Positions 17,096 through 26,617 of a DNA stretch of 48,454 bases are shown here, one piece after another. Position 1 is the stretch's first letter; the number at the start of each line of letters is the position of its first letter. This stretch comes from Leptospira vanthielii serovar Holland str. Waz Holland = ATCC 700522 (GTDB lineage Bacteria; Spirochaetota; Leptospiria; Leptospirales; Leptospiraceae): NCBI RefSeq assembly GCF_000332455.1, contig NZ_AOGY02000012.1, positions 1 through 48,454 on the forward strand. The letters are read 5' to 3'. The position numbers and the translations under genes were made by a program. Below the pieces are notes generated by a model. The model saw nothing but the letters and a program-made list of their open reading frames with translations. It ran no database searches and was not told the DNA's origin.

Positions 17096-17957
17096 CTTTG
17101 GTTCCATTCACAACTGTATCACCAGGATATAGTATAACGGACTCTCCAACGGAAAGACCACTTTTAATCATACTAACACCTTCGCTTTGATGTTCTACTT
17201 CAACAAAACGCAATTTAGCTCTTTTCTTTTCAATGGTAAATACTGCCCATTTTTCATCTTCACGAAATAAAGCAGATGTAGGTATTACGGTTGCACTTGG
17301 TTTTTCAAATAAAATGATTTTACATTCTAATTCGTAACCATCCCCGATTCCAGGTGGTGGATCGAACTCAATGGAGATAGGTACACGTTGTTCTTCTACA
17401 CCTAATGATGAAATTTTTGTTATCGCTGAAGGTTCGATAATGGAAACAGATCCTTCCAAAACGTTCTCGCCGAATCCTGTCAGTAGCACTTTGTCTTTGA
17501 GATCCAGGTCAGGCATATCTTCTGATAAAATAAATGCGGATACATCAATTTTCGAAATATCTCCATAGTCCAAAATTCGCTCACCCATGGCCACGGGTCC
17601 TGCACTTTCACGGTATACTTTGAGAATTTGGCCATTGGCACTCGCCTTAACTGTTTTAACTATATCCCAATCGACTGTGAGTAGAGTCATACCTTTTAAA
17701 ACCTTGTCCCCGGCATGTAACTCCACTCGGCGCATAACACCATTTACAGGAGAATATGCCGTATAGAGTTCTTTGATTTTTGTTTTTCCTTGAACAGATA
17801 GAATTTGTCTGTAAACTCCTTGGGTGACGATCGATACTTCTACTGGTTTTGGATCCTTCTTTAAAATCAAAAAAGTAAAACCTAAAAACAAAATTATGCC
17901 AAATACAATTTTTGCATTTTTTGTTTTCATCAATTCTAAGATATTTTCTTTTGTCAT
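17082..17957 (-). CDS. HlyD/MacA-like periplasmic adaptor without a visible coiled-coil hairpin
   Basis: A 291-residue protein with one N-terminal membrane helix (AKIVFGIILFLGFTFLILKK), the rest periplasmic. It has the split lipoyl (barrel-sandwich) domain: GVMRRVELHAGDKVLKGM and then ASANGQILKV with GERILDYGDISKIDV. A beta-barrel and a membrane-proximal domain follow (VIPTSALF, GLSVGESVILYPGDTVVNG). Only about 12 residues separate the lipoyl halves, where family members usually insert a long helical hairpin that reaches a TolC-like channel. It is the third gene of an ATPase-permease-adaptor operon and starts 1 bp after the permease stop. It probably couples that ABC transporter to the periplasm. 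Confidence 0.82.
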   Translation of the reverse strand: MTKENILELMKTKNAKIVFGIILFLGFTFLILKKDPKPVEVSIVTQGVYRQILSVQGKTKIKELYTAYSPVNGVMRRVELHAGDKVLKGMTLLTVDWDIVKTVKASANGQILKVYRESAGPVAMGERILDYGDISKIDVSAFILSEDMPDLDLKDKVLLTGFGENVLEGSVSIIEPSAITKISSLGVEEQRVPISIEFDPPPGIGDGYELECKIILFEKPSATVIPTSALFREDEKWAVFTIEKKRAKLRFVEVEHQSEGVSMIKSGLSVGESVILYPGDTVVNGTKVIPE

Positions 17958-17958
17958 A

Positions 17959-20310
17959 TCATTCCCTCACCTTGAGTACACTTAATAAGTCCATAGTTTT
18001 TAATTTTCTATATACGATTATAAAACTGATCCCAGCAGTGGTTAGTGCTAGAAGTATTGAATAGTAATAAGTAGAAGGATATATGACAACAGGAATTTTA
18101 AATCCTTCCGTTTCGTTGCTATTTAAAATTAGATTCGCTACTTTGTTCCCGAAAAAACACCCAATGGGGATTGCTATGAATATCTGCCATGTCAATTCCC
18201 AGGCTATAATTTCGAATACTTCTTTTAAGCTGAATCCTAAGATGCGCAAACTTCCTAATTCGTAAATACGTTCGGATAAAGTAATCATCGCCGTATTATA
18301 TATAACTCCGATTGAAATGATAATTGTAAATATTAAAATAACAATAGAGGTGGATTGCAGAGATCTTTGCATCACTGCTTTAAAAGCAGTAAGGATTGCC
18401 GACTTTGAAAATAGTCCAATGACAAGTGGGTTGTCTTTAAACTCTTCGATTAAATTTTTATCTGCTAATGGATCAGTTTTTAAGAGAGCAATATTGATCA
18501 AACTTCCTTCATCCAACATTCGATTGAGATTGTTTCTATTGATAAAAACACCTTGACCTAAAATTTCATTGGCGAATGCAGAAACTGTGACAGGAATTTT
18601 TCTTTTTTCCCCATCAAGTGTTTCGATGACAATGGTCTCTCCTTTTTGAATTCCCATTTTATTTGCAAGATCAGTATTCATCATGATTCCATACACCGGG
18701 ATATCAATCGGATGCAAATTATGGTTTAAAATTCTTCTTAAGTCGGAACCTTCTGATATCCCTGTTAATACGGTGTCTTTTGATTTTCTGTTCTTGGTAA
18801 TTTTAATTGGGATGGAACGTTGTCCTTCTGCTAAAAAAACACCTTTTCTCTCTTTAAGTTCAAACAATATGGAATCTTCTACTGGAATTCTGAATACCAA
18901 TGTGAGAGTTTCCTTTTGGATCGTATTGAATTGTAAATCCAACAAGGTTCCAACTGTATCTTGTATAAAGTTGCCAATGATCATAATCATAATGGATGTA
19001 GACAATCCCAAGATAGTGAGCATGGTTCTTGTGGGGCGTTTGAAAAGATTTCTTAAAACCATTCTCTGTATAGTTCTAAGATTTGTAATCCAAGCTTCCC
19101 AAAAAGAAATTGTATAAGTTCCGGGTGGGGCAGGGCGCATCGCTTGTGCTGGATCTAACTGAATAATACTTCGCAAAGAAATTATGGTTCCAAGCCCACC
19201 GATTAAAATCCCAAAACTTACACTAAATAAGGCGAGTAAAGGTGGGAAGGTAGGAATCAATTGAGGAAATTTATAAAATCGCCCGTACAAACCGGTCATT
19301 GCATTGCCTAAAAAATACCCAACAATCACTCCAAGGATACTGCTTATTGCTGTGATAAATGTAATTAGTTTTAAATAATGAACAACAACATCTCTAGAAG
19401 TATAACCAAGCGCTCGTAAGGTTGCAATTTGTTCTCGTTCCTTCGAAATGAGCCGATTGGATATAATGTGTAAAAGGAAAGCAGCGATTGCCAAAAAAAT
19501 TCCAGGTAAAAAAACAGCAGTAGTTCTGAGTTGTCTAAATTCATCACTCAAAAATGAATCAGAAGGTAATAGTTTTCTTTCTTTTGCACCTAAACCTCCA
19601 AACTCATCAAGTAATGCATCCAGATCACGCATTGTCCGTAATCTATCTTCCCCTTCCGAGGCAAAATGAAAAATAACCTGGTTAAATGCACCTTCAAAGT
19701 TGAAGTTTGCTTCCATCGCCTCTCGTTTCATCCAAATAATACCGTAATGTTTATCATCTGGCATTGGATTTCCCGGTCGGAAAACATATACAAATTCTGG
19801 CGACAGTCCAATGCCTGTTACATGAAGATAAACACGTTTCCCGCCGATTATGGATGATAGAACAGATCCAGGTTCTAATTGATTGGCGTTGGCGAAATTT
19901 TCACTGATGATTACATCCTGGTTTTGTTTTGGCAAAAACCCTTTTTTTAAATACAAAGTGTTCGTATGTTCTGGTAAAGATATCAATTGGGCGGCAGAAG
20001 GATATACTTCACCAGGAAAGTCTAAAACAATTTCTTTAGAGATTCTTGTTTCAAAATCGGATATACCTGGGAGGGCTGCTATTTTTGATTCGAGATACGA
20101 AGGTGCACGGTTTAAGTAAACAAATCCTTCACATAGATTTTGTTTGCTATAGAAATTTAATTTCGCATCCATTAGTGAAAAATAGGCTGCCCAAGATGCA
20201 GAAAAATAACTGATCCCCGCAGCGATCACAAGTCCTACGGTCAAACCCTGCATCGTCATAGACTTTAAGTCTCGGATTAATTTTAGATTGAGAGTCCTTC
20301 CAATCACCAA
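17959..20310 (-). CDS. ABC transporter permease, FtsX/MacB type, two FtsX units
   Basis: A 783-residue permease. After one N-terminal helix (GLTVGLVIAAGISYFSASW) comes a periplasmic domain of about 230 residues, then three helices around 270-385 containing SKEREQIATLRALGYTSRDV, the cytoplasmic coupling segment of FtsX folds. The same plan repeats: a helix at about 430-450, a second periplasmic domain, and three helices near the C-terminus with the second coupling segment LSERIYELGSLRILGFSLKEV. This doubled architecture is common in lipid or lipoprotein-related and MacB-like exporters. The start overlaps the ATPase gene by 7 bp. The substrate is unknown. Confidence 0.88.
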   Translation of the reverse strand: MVIGRTLNLKLIRDLKSMTMQGLTVGLVIAAGISYFSASWAAYFSLMDAKLNFYSKQNLCEGFVYLNRAPSYLESKIAALPGISDFETRISKEIVLDFPGEVYPSAAQLISLPEHTNTLYLKKGFLPKQNQDVIISENFANANQLEPGSVLSSIIGGKRVYLHVTGIGLSPEFVYVFRPGNPMPDDKHYGIIWMKREAMEANFNFEGAFNQVIFHFASEGEDRLRTMRDLDALLDEFGGLGAKERKLLPSDSFLSDEFRQLRTTAVFLPGIFLAIAAFLLHIISNRLISKEREQIATLRALGYTSRDVVVHYLKLITFITAISSILGVIVGYFLGNAMTGLYGRFYKFPQLIPTFPPLLALFSVSFGILIGGLGTIISLRSIIQLDPAQAMRPAPPGTYTISFWEAWITNLRTIQRMVLRNLFKRPTRTMLTILGLSTSIMIMIIGNFIQDTVGTLLDLQFNTIQKETLTLVFRIPVEDSILFELKERKGVFLAEGQRSIPIKITKNRKSKDTVLTGISEGSDLRRILNHNLHPIDIPVYGIMMNTDLANKMGIQKGETIVIETLDGEKRKIPVTVSAFANEILGQGVFINRNNLNRMLDEGSLINIALLKTDPLADKNLIEEFKDNPLVIGLFSKSAILTAFKAVMQRSLQSTSIVILIFTIIISIGVIYNTAMITLSERIYELGSLRILGFSLKEVFEIIAWELTWQIFIAIPIGCFFGNKVANLILNSNETEGFKIPVVIYPSTYYYSILLALTTAGISFIIVYRKLKTMDLLSVLKVRE

Positions 20311-21017
20311 CTAACCTCGGATACAGGCTTTTTATGATGATTCACAGAGTCGGAAACAATGGTGCCATCTTTCACAAGGATAATGCGATCGGCGATTTGT
20401 GCGATGGATTCATTGTGAGTAATGACAACTGTGGTCGTACCTAAGTCTTTGTTGATCCCTGTGATGGCTTCTAAAACAATTCTTCCCGTTTTGAAATCAA
20501 GTGCACCTGTAGGTTCATCGCAGAGAAGTAACTCCGGCCTTTTGGCTATGGCCCTTGCAATGGCAACTCGTTGTTGTTCTCCGCCGGAAAGTTGGGCAGG
20601 GAAATGGTTTTTCCTATCCGCTAGTTTTACCAACGTCAAAGCTTCTAGCGGTGTCATTGACTTGTCGGAGAGATCAGTCACCAAACGCACGTTTTCTTCT
20701 GCTGTAAGACTTGGAATTAAATTATAAAATTGAAATACAAAGCCTACGTGGTTCCTTCGATACCTTGTGAGTCCCTCATCATTTTCTAAAGCCAATGTTT
20801 TTTCGTGGAATAATACTTCTCCTGTGGTCGCAGTATCTAGTCCTCCTAAAATATTGAGAAGAGTGGACTTACCGGAACCAGAAGCACCTAACATTACCGT
20901 TAATTCACCCTCATTGAATTTTAGGTTTACTGAATGAAGGGCAACTAGCGGAACTTCACCTACCTGGTAGGTTTTCCCAAGATTTTTTGTTTCTAAAAGG
21001 GTATTGGGTTTCTTCAT
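20304..21017 (-). CDS. ABC transporter ATPase, MacB/LolD type
   Basis: A 237-residue ATPase. It shows Walker [10 protein letters not shown] near residue 44, Q-loop [18 protein letters not shown], signature [14 protein letters not shown], Walker [13 protein letters not shown] and the switch His in VVITHN. The FQFYNLIP and GALD forms are typical of the LolD/MacB group that partners FtsX-fold permeases. It is the first gene of the operon, followed by the permease (7-bp overlap) and the adaptor. All catalytic residues are present, so the transporter is probably active. Confidence 0.92.
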   Translation of the reverse strand: MKKPNTLLETKNLGKTYQVGEVPLVALHSVNLKFNEGELTVMLGASGSGKSTLLNILGGLDTATTGEVLFHEKTLALENDEGLTRYRRNHVGFVFQFYNLIPSLTAEENVRLVTDLSDKSMTPLEALTLVKLADRKNHFPAQLSGGEQQRVAIARAIAKRPELLLCDEPTGALDFKTGRIVLEAITGINKDLGTTTVVITHNESIAQIADRIILVKDGTIVSDSVNHHKKPVSEVSW

Positions 21018-21130
21018 TTTAAAAATACCACGAGTGCAGAAAGAACTCTTAATTTTACAAATGTATTATTTTGGTTGGAATCTGTGAACTGAAAATTCAA
21101 AGAATTCTTGGATGATTTGGTTGATGTTTC

Positions 21131-21358
21131 TCAAGTTCTTGGAAGAACGGATACGATTTTAGATTTGGAAGAAAGCCCTGAGAGGATCGTAATATTGTTT
21201 TTTGGTACACGGTAGTGTTTTGAAAGTAGTGAGATAAGCTCTTCATTTGCTTTCCCGTCAATGGGTGGCGATTTTAAACGTGCAATACATTCCGTTTCTG
21301 ATATAAATTCTAACCCAGGTTGTTTGTTATTTGGTTTTACCTTTACAGTTAATTTCAT
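21131..21358 (-). CDS. DUF167/YggU-family small protein
   Basis: A 75-residue protein. The family pattern is clear: VKVKPN at the N-terminus, the central CIARLKSPPIDGKANEELI with the conserved PPxDGKAN, and ITILSGLSSKSKIV near the end. The fold is a small alpha/beta domain; the cellular role is not established. It stands alone, divergent from the membrane protein gene at 21440. Confidence 0.88.
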   Translation of the reverse strand: MKLTVKVKPNNKQPGLEFISETECIARLKSPPIDGKANEELISLLSKHYRVPKNNITILSGLSSKSKIVSVLPRT

Positions 21359-21439
21359 AAATTTTTACTATTGAGTTACCTGATCAAAATCAGATTGGTT
21401 CTACACTACATAAAGAAAATAAAAACGGAAATAACATCG

Positions 21440-22108
21440 ATGAAATCTTCTAAGTTTTCCCAATCTTTCGCTACTTATTTTTTTCTTTTTCTAATGGTTG
21501 TATTTACTGCGACCTTGTCCACTCTTCTTGTGATCAATTCTACTGAAGATTGGGAATATCGTCGTTTCTTTTGTGATGAATCTAATCGAAATACCAAAGG
21601 CTCCCACTTTATATCTGGAATTATATCTCAAAGTAGTATACCCGATCCAGTATCTGGTTTTGTTGTATATAACGTTGAATACCAAACCAAACGGAATCAC
21701 TGGAATTTATACCAAGTATCCGTTGGAAGTTTTTTCTTAGTTTTGAATGATAAAACAGAAGTTTTGGTTTATAATGAATCGGGGCTTGCCAATCATAACT
21801 TTGAGAACGAAGAAAGAACATTCAAAAAACATAATAAACCTTCTGAAGCACAACTCCGACTACTTGGAGCCAAAAACGGTGATATCATAACCGTTGTATA
21901 TAATAAATCACAACTCATCTCAGATAAAAATGGAATCCAAGCGAGTGCCGTTTATGCCGGTTCTCCTTCCGATCTTTGTGCGGAAGAAACTGCCAATGTT
22001 CTCTCTGCCTTAGGTGGTGCCTTCGCATTTGCTCTGATCTCATTAGGACTCAGTTATATTCTTTGGAAAGAATGGATTCGCATGCAAAGAAAAACCAAAG
22101 GTAAGTGA
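21440..22108 (+). CDS. Two-helix membrane protein of unknown function
   Basis: A 222-residue protein from ATG 21440; an in-frame TTG at 21371 would add 23 residues before the first hydrophobic helix and is less likely. Helix 1 is at about 12-34 (YFFLFLMVVFTATLSTLLVI) and helix 2 at about 185-207 (ALGGAFAFALISLGLSYILW). The 150 residues between them are beta-rich and hydrophilic, with YNVEYQTKRN and GAKNGDIITVVYNKSQL, and resemble the extracytoplasmic domain of DUF3592-like proteins. That likeness is an impression only. The tail is basic. No partner gene adjoins it, and an intergenic repeat follows. Confidence 0.65.
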   Translation: MKSSKFSQSFATYFFLFLMVVFTATLSTLLVINSTEDWEYRRFFCDESNRNTKGSHFISGIISQSSIPDPVSGFVVYNVEYQTKRNHWNLYQVSVGSFFLVLNDKTEVLVYNESGLANHNFENEERTFKKHNKPSEAQLRLLGAKNGDIITVVYNKSQLISDKNGIQASAVYAGSPSDLCAEETANVLSALGGAFAFALISLGLSYILWKEWIRMQRKTKGK

Positions 22109-22129
22109 CCAACTTTTTTCTTTGCATCT

Positions 22130-22237
22130 GGGCGCCTCGGATCTGTTTGGTGATCAGTACTTTTTTGAATCAACGATCCCGTTCTACGCTCCAATCTTTC
22201 GCTGGTGCGAAAGGATTTCCGCTACGCCCGGTGGCGC
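22130..22237. repeat. Intergenic repeat family, copy 1
   Basis: This is the main content of the 329-bp gap 22109-22437. It has a central hairpin CTTTCGC-TGGT-GCGAAAG (22196-22213), flanked by AAT and GATTT, and GC-rich outer parts GGGCGCC (22130) and CCCGGTGGCGC (to 22237). The core, from about CTACGCTCCAATC to GCTACGCCCGG, matches the reverse complement of 35823-35894 almost base for base. Two copies in separate gaps point to a dispersed palindromic repeat family. No coding sequence is evident. Confidence 0.7.
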
Positions 22238-22437
22238 AGGGAATAAAGAACAAGCAAGTTGCTTATATTATGAACAATTCACATGGCTTAGATGCGAGTC
22301 GTTTATTCTTTAAAATGATTGTTAGGTGAAAATGCATAGAATTCGACTTGCTGATCTAAAATAAACTGAAATGATCACTTAGGATCCAATCTGTTTAGGT
22401 AACTCCACCTAGATAGAATTTGATTTTGGGGGTAGGG

Positions 22438-24528
22438 ATGTCGGTTCAAAAAAATCTATTAGATATTTTATGGGTACTCGTTTGTTCGGGACTTGTGTTA
22501 ATGATGCAAGGTGGTTTTTTGGTATTAGAGTCTGGTTTGACTCGTGCAAAAAATTCGATCAATGTAGCGATTAAAAACATCGCAGATTTTGGAGTGGCTA
22601 CACTTTTATTCTATCTGTTTGGATTTGGAATTATGTTCGGTTCCTCCTTTTATGGACTTTTGGGAACAGACTTATTTTTACCTGCCTTTCCTAAAGACAA
22701 TGCCTGGCCTCCTACATTCTTTTTGTTCCAATTGATGTTTTGTGGAACTGCATCTACCATTGTTTCTGGTGCCGTCGCAGAACGTTTAAAATTTCCATCT
22801 TATCTTTTAGCAACAGCTCTTATCTCTGGTATCATTTATCCCATCGTTGGCCATTGGGTTTGGGGAGGAACCTTTATTGAATCCCCTCGAGGTTGGTTAG
22901 AACAATTGGGATTTCATGACTTTGCTGGGTCTACTCAAGTACATAGTGTCGGGGGTTGGGTCTCTTTGGCACTTCTTTTGGTTGTAGGTCCAAGACTTGG
23001 TAGATTCAAAGAAGGAGAACCTTCCAAATCAGTCACAGGTAGTAACCTCCCATTGGCCATGTTAGGTGGTATTATCCTTTGGTTTGGTTGGATGGGTTTT
23101 AATGGTGGAAGTACTTTGGCATTTAATGGATCAGTTCCTATTGTCATTTTAAACACTATTATTGCTTCGGGTTTTTCTATGATGTTTGCTCTATTTTTAA
23201 CTTGGTTTGTTAAGGGGTATCCAGAAGCAATTTCTCCGTTGAACGGATCTTTGGCGGGACTTGTTGCTATTACTGCCAGTGCCGATTGTGTTGAACCTGC
23301 ACAAGCTGCCATCATTGGTATGATTGCGGGAGGACTTACGATCCCGGCAGAAAAACTACTAGAAAAATTGAAGATTGACGATGCTGTGGGTGCAGTCCCT
23401 GTACATTTAGTCGGAGGTCTTTGGGGGACGTTGGCAGTTGGAATTTTTGGAGAGATTGAAGGGTTGGGTGCAACTGGCGGAAGATGGGACTTTATCCTCA
23501 TTCAACTTTTAGGTTCTACCGTTGTCGGTTTATTTGCCTTTGGTGTATCCTATATCATTTTTAAAGGGATCAATCGTATCTATCATCTCCGAGTTGACGA
23601 AACAGAAGAACGGATGGGTTTAAATATATCTGAACACAAAGCCACAACAGAGCTAATTGATTTATTTTTATCTATGGACTATCAACATAAAACGGGAGAT
23701 TTAGCTCTTGATGTACCTGTGGAACCATTTACGGAAGTGGGACAAATTGCAGAAAGGTATAACTTAGTATTAGGTAAGGTTCGTTCTACATTAAAAGAAA
23801 ACGAAGATTCTAGGGTTGAAATTGCCAATGCATACGAAAAAGTACGAAATGAACAAGAAAGAGCAGAAAAACTATTGTTAAACGTTCTTCCTAAAGCCAT
23901 TGCAGAGGAATTGAAAGAAAAACAAGGATTAATTGCCAATAGTTATCCAGAAGTTTCCGTGTTATTTGCAGACATTGTCGGGTTTACGCAAATTTCCTCT
24001 GGTATGAAACCAGAAGCTGTTGTTCGAATCTTAAATGAAATATTTTCTTACTTCGATGTGTTAGCTGAGAAATATAGGCTAGAAAAAATCAAAACAATTG
24101 GAGATGCCTATATGGCTGTGGCTGGATTGCCGGCACCTGACCAGTATCATTCGTTACTTGCAACTCATATGGCCTGGGACATGAAGTCTTTGCTCTCTCG
24201 GTTGAAACTTGGAAAGAGTGGAACTAAACTCAGTATGCGCATCGGAATCAACACAGGTCCAGTGGTTGCTGGTGTGATAGGAACCAAAAAATTCATTTAT
24301 GATATTTGGGGAGACGCGGTGAATCTTGCATCACGAATGGAGTCTCAAGGTCTCCCGAATGAAATCCAAATCACAGAATCTACTGCCAGGTTGATTCAGT
24401 CTGATTTTGAATTAGAGTCAAGAGGCGAAATCGAAATCAAAGGGAAAGGAAAAATCAAAACCTTTCTCGTCAAACAACGAATACGCGAACCAGAAGTTAG
24501 TTTGCCATACTTCCAGTTTGCAACATAA
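22438..24528 (+). CDS. Ammonium transporter fused to a class III adenylyl cyclase
   Basis: A 696-residue protein from ATG 22438, behind a strong purine-rich site (GGGGGTAGGG). Residues about 1-380 are a complete Amt channel: GGFLVLESGLTRAKN, VSGAVAERL, both pore His (STQVHSVGG near 169 and AVPVHLVGG near 323) and GWMGFNGGS. A linker of about 110 residues with a helical, coiled-coil-like stretch (KVRNEQERAEKLLLNVLP) leads to a class III cyclase domain (about 500-680). That domain has metal-binding Asp in LFADIVGFT and KTIGDAYMAV, the adenine-selecting Lys of EKIKTIGD and Asp of YDIWGD, and the transition-state Asn/Arg in DAVNLASRME. All catalytic residues are present. By inference, ammonium binding or transport could control cAMP synthesis. 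No PII gene adjoins it. Confidence 0.93.
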   Translation: MSVQKNLLDILWVLVCSGLVLMMQGGFLVLESGLTRAKNSINVAIKNIADFGVATLLFYLFGFGIMFGSSFYGLLGTDLFLPAFPKDNAWPPTFFLFQLMFCGTASTIVSGAVAERLKFPSYLLATALISGIIYPIVGHWVWGGTFIESPRGWLEQLGFHDFAGSTQVHSVGGWVSLALLLVVGPRLGRFKEGEPSKSVTGSNLPLAMLGGIILWFGWMGFNGGSTLAFNGSVPIVILNTIIASGFSMMFALFLTWFVKGYPEAISPLNGSLAGLVAITASADCVEPAQAAIIGMIAGGLTIPAEKLLEKLKIDDAVGAVPVHLVGGLWGTLAVGIFGEIEGLGATGGRWDFILIQLLGSTVVGLFAFGVSYIIFKGINRIYHLRVDETEERMGLNISEHKATTELIDLFLSMDYQHKTGDLALDVPVEPFTEVGQIAERYNLVLGKVRSTLKENEDSRVEIANAYEKVRNEQERAEKLLLNVLPKAIAEELKEKQGLIANSYPEVSVLFADIVGFTQISSGMKPEAVVRILNEIFSYFDVLAEKYRLEKIKTIGDAYMAVAGLPAPDQYHSLLATHMAWDMKSLLSRLKLGKSGTKLSMRIGINTGPVVAGVIGTKKFIYDIWGDAVNLASRMESQGLPNEIQITESTARLIQSDFELESRGEIEIKGKGKIKTFLVKQRIREPEVSLPYFQFAT

Positions 24529-24625
24529 AAGGTAAGGTACGGAAGCCGTGCCAATGGTCATAAGGTTCATTTGTCTTTGGTCAAGTTTGTTTTGAGGAAA
24601 CACGGCAGCAAGGTTGTGGGGCGAC

Positions 24626-24760
24626 AGAGGAAATATGGGATTTCATATATCCATAAATAGTCATATAATGCGAATTATGCAATATATAGCGTTAAAAAGT
24701 CAAATATGGCATATTAATCTTGTTTCAATAAACCATCTCATATGACAAAATATGGCTTGA
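24626..24760. promoter_or_regulatory. hipBA upstream region with repeated AATATGG motifs
   Basis: The 266-bp gap before the hipB-like gene is very A/T-rich. It holds three copies of AATATGG (near 24632, 24703 and 24749). The middle one is half of a perfect dyad AATATG-G-CATATT (24703-24715), and the first pairs loosely with a following CATAT. HipB-type proteins repress their own operon by binding repeated palindromes, so these are candidate operators. Nearby GGTACGG-AAG-CCGTGCC (24536-24552) is a small hairpin just after the cyclase stop, without a T-run. Confidence 0.4.
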
Positions 24761-24794
24761 AAGTTGGTTTATCTATCATATACTACTGTTTAAG

Positions 24795-25154
24795 ATGGAT
24801 TGGTCAGATGAAAATTTATATACAATTCTTGAAAAAATAGGCACCTCCTTAAAAGGAAGGCGTGTCCAGATGGGCCTTTCTCAAGAGGACTTATCGGAGA
24901 GGAGTGGTGTCTCACCTTCTTCCATTGCTCGGTTAGAAACTGGAAAGGGAAATATTTCGCTACTCAATTTACTTTCTCTTTTAAAAGAATTGGACCTACT
25001 CAACGAATTACAACTCATCTTTAGAGACCCAAATCTCTCTCTTGCACTCCTTGCGAAATCAAAAACAAAAAAGCCGAGACAAAGAGTAAGAAAACAAAAA
25101 AAAATCTCACCTAACGAACATAAGGAATGGATTTGGGGCAAACAGAATGAATGA
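24795..25154 (+). CDS. hipB: HipB-like antitoxin (XRE helix-turn-helix)
   Basis: A 119-residue protein. Residues about 15-70 are an XRE-family helix-turn-helix: LKGRRVQMGLSQEDLSERSG, then VSPSSIARLETGKGNISLLNLL. The C-terminal 40 residues are strongly basic (KTKKPRQRVRKQKKISPN) and could be a DNA- or toxin-binding tail. The gene directly precedes a HipA-like kinase and overlaps it by 8 bp, so it is the expected antitoxin and autorepressor. E. coli HipB is 88 residues, so this one is longer at the C-terminus. Confidence 0.87.
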   Translation: MDWSDENLYTILEKIGTSLKGRRVQMGLSQEDLSERSGVSPSSIARLETGKGNISLLNLLSLLKELDLLNELQLIFRDPNLSLALLAKSKTKKPRQRVRKQKKISPNEHKEWIWGKQNE

Positions 25155-26472
25155 TCCCATAACATTAGCCAAAGTATATCTTTGGGGTAGCCTCGTTGGT
25201 TATGTTTCTTGGAATGAGGAAAGTAGATTTGCATCCTTCGAGTATGACAATGAGTTTTTGAATGCACCTGTAGAACCTTCACCACTTTTGATGCCAAAGA
25301 GTCGAACACTCTATTCTTTCCGCAATCTCAATAAAGATACTTTCAAGGGACTTCCTGGAATGCTTGCCGATTCCCTACCTGATAAATTTGGGAATGCCTT
25401 AATCGATGTTTGGCTTTCAAAAATAGGAAGGGATTCCAAATCATTTAATCCAGTAGAAAGGTTATGTTATATTGGCGAACGTGGGATGGGGGCCTTGGAA
25501 TTTAAACCGGCAACCTACAGATTAAGAACTAAAAACGTCTCTATTGAAATTGCGGAAATGGTAGAGTTAGCTTCAGAAATTCTAAGTAATCGTAAAAAAT
25601 TTTCAACAAAAATCGAATTAACAAATCAAAAAAAATTAAACGAATCCTTATCAAGTTTACTCACCATTGGTACTTCCGCAGGCGGTGCCAGAGCCAAATG
25701 TATCATTGCGTATAATGAAAAAACAGCGGAAGTTCGTTCTGGGCAAGTCAAAACGACGGAAGATTTTTCTTATTGGATTTTGAAATTAGATGGGATTCGT
25801 AATAATAAAGACAAAGAACTAAACGATCCAAAAGGATTTGGTTGTATTGAATATGTTTACTACCGTATGGCTTTAGACTCTGGAATTCAGATGATGGAAT
25901 CAAAACTAGTCGAAGAAAATGGAAGACAACATTTTATGACCAAACGTTTTGATCGAACTAATGGCGGTGAAAAAAAACACATGCAATCACTCTGCGCTTT
26001 GGCTCATTATGATTTTAATATGGCAGGTGCTTACAGTTATGAACAAACGCTCGATGTCATTCGTAAAATCATTTCAGAAAACACTAAAACTGCCCTAGAA
26101 CAACAATTTCGCAGAGCTGTATTCAACGTAATTTCTCGTAACCAAGATGACCATACTAAAAACATTGCTTTTCTTATGGATCAAAAAGGCAAATGGACTT
26201 TGTCTCCTGCTTTTGATATGACTTACAGCTATAATCCAAATGGGCAATGGACCAATCGCCACCAAATGAGTATTAATGGGAAACGAGAAAAAATAGGAAT
26301 GGAAGATTTTATAGAATTCGGGAAAAAAGCGGACCTAAAAACGATACAAATTAAATCCATTGTTGGACAAATAAAAGAAACAGTCTCCCAATGGGGAAAT
26401 TATGCGAACCAAACGAACGTACCATCATTATTACGAAAAGAAATTCAAAAGAATTTAAACATATCAATTTAG
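25147..26472 (+). CDS. hipA: HipA-like serine/threonine kinase toxin
   Basis: A 441-residue protein, matching E. coli HipA (440). The N-subdomain is at about 5-120 (GLPGMLADSLPDKFGNALID, the conserved HipA pattern, and YIGERGMGALEF). The kinase core has the Gly- and Ser-bearing loop IGTSAGGARAK near 175, the catalytic loop RNQDDHTKNIAF near 331-342 with the catalytic Asp and metal-binding Asn, and the metal Asp in SPAFDMTYSY near 357. All key residues are present, so it is probably active. E. coli HipA phosphorylates glutamyl-tRNA synthetase; the target here is not known. It ends about 150 bp before IS copy 2. Confidence 0.92.
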   Translation: MNDPITLAKVYLWGSLVGYVSWNEESRFASFEYDNEFLNAPVEPSPLLMPKSRTLYSFRNLNKDTFKGLPGMLADSLPDKFGNALIDVWLSKIGRDSKSFNPVERLCYIGERGMGALEFKPATYRLRTKNVSIEIAEMVELASEILSNRKKFSTKIELTNQKKLNESLSSLLTIGTSAGGARAKCIIAYNEKTAEVRSGQVKTTEDFSYWILKLDGIRNNKDKELNDPKGFGCIEYVYYRMALDSGIQMMESKLVEENGRQHFMTKRFDRTNGGEKKHMQSLCALAHYDFNMAGAYSYEQTLDVIRKIISENTKTALEQQFRRAVFNVISRNQDDHTKNIAFLMDQKGKWTLSPAFDMTYSYNPNGQWTNRHQMSINGKREKIGMEDFIEFGKKADLKTIQIKSIVGQIKETVSQWGNYANQTNVPSLLRKEIQKNLNISI

Positions 26473-26617
26473 GGATCGAAATTCCATCGGAGAGTTATTT
26501 GGGTTATACTTCGAATACGTTTACTTTTGAAACACTATTTTGATTTGGAATACTATCTATTATGATGCAACTTGCAACGTGCGATAATGTATATTATGTC
26601 GCATAACAGGCGATAGT

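Noticed and set aside
22935..23501. 188-codon open frame antisense to the Amt domain
   Set aside because: Composition is Pro/Ser/Asn-rich as expected for a shadow frame; the sense protein is unmistakable.
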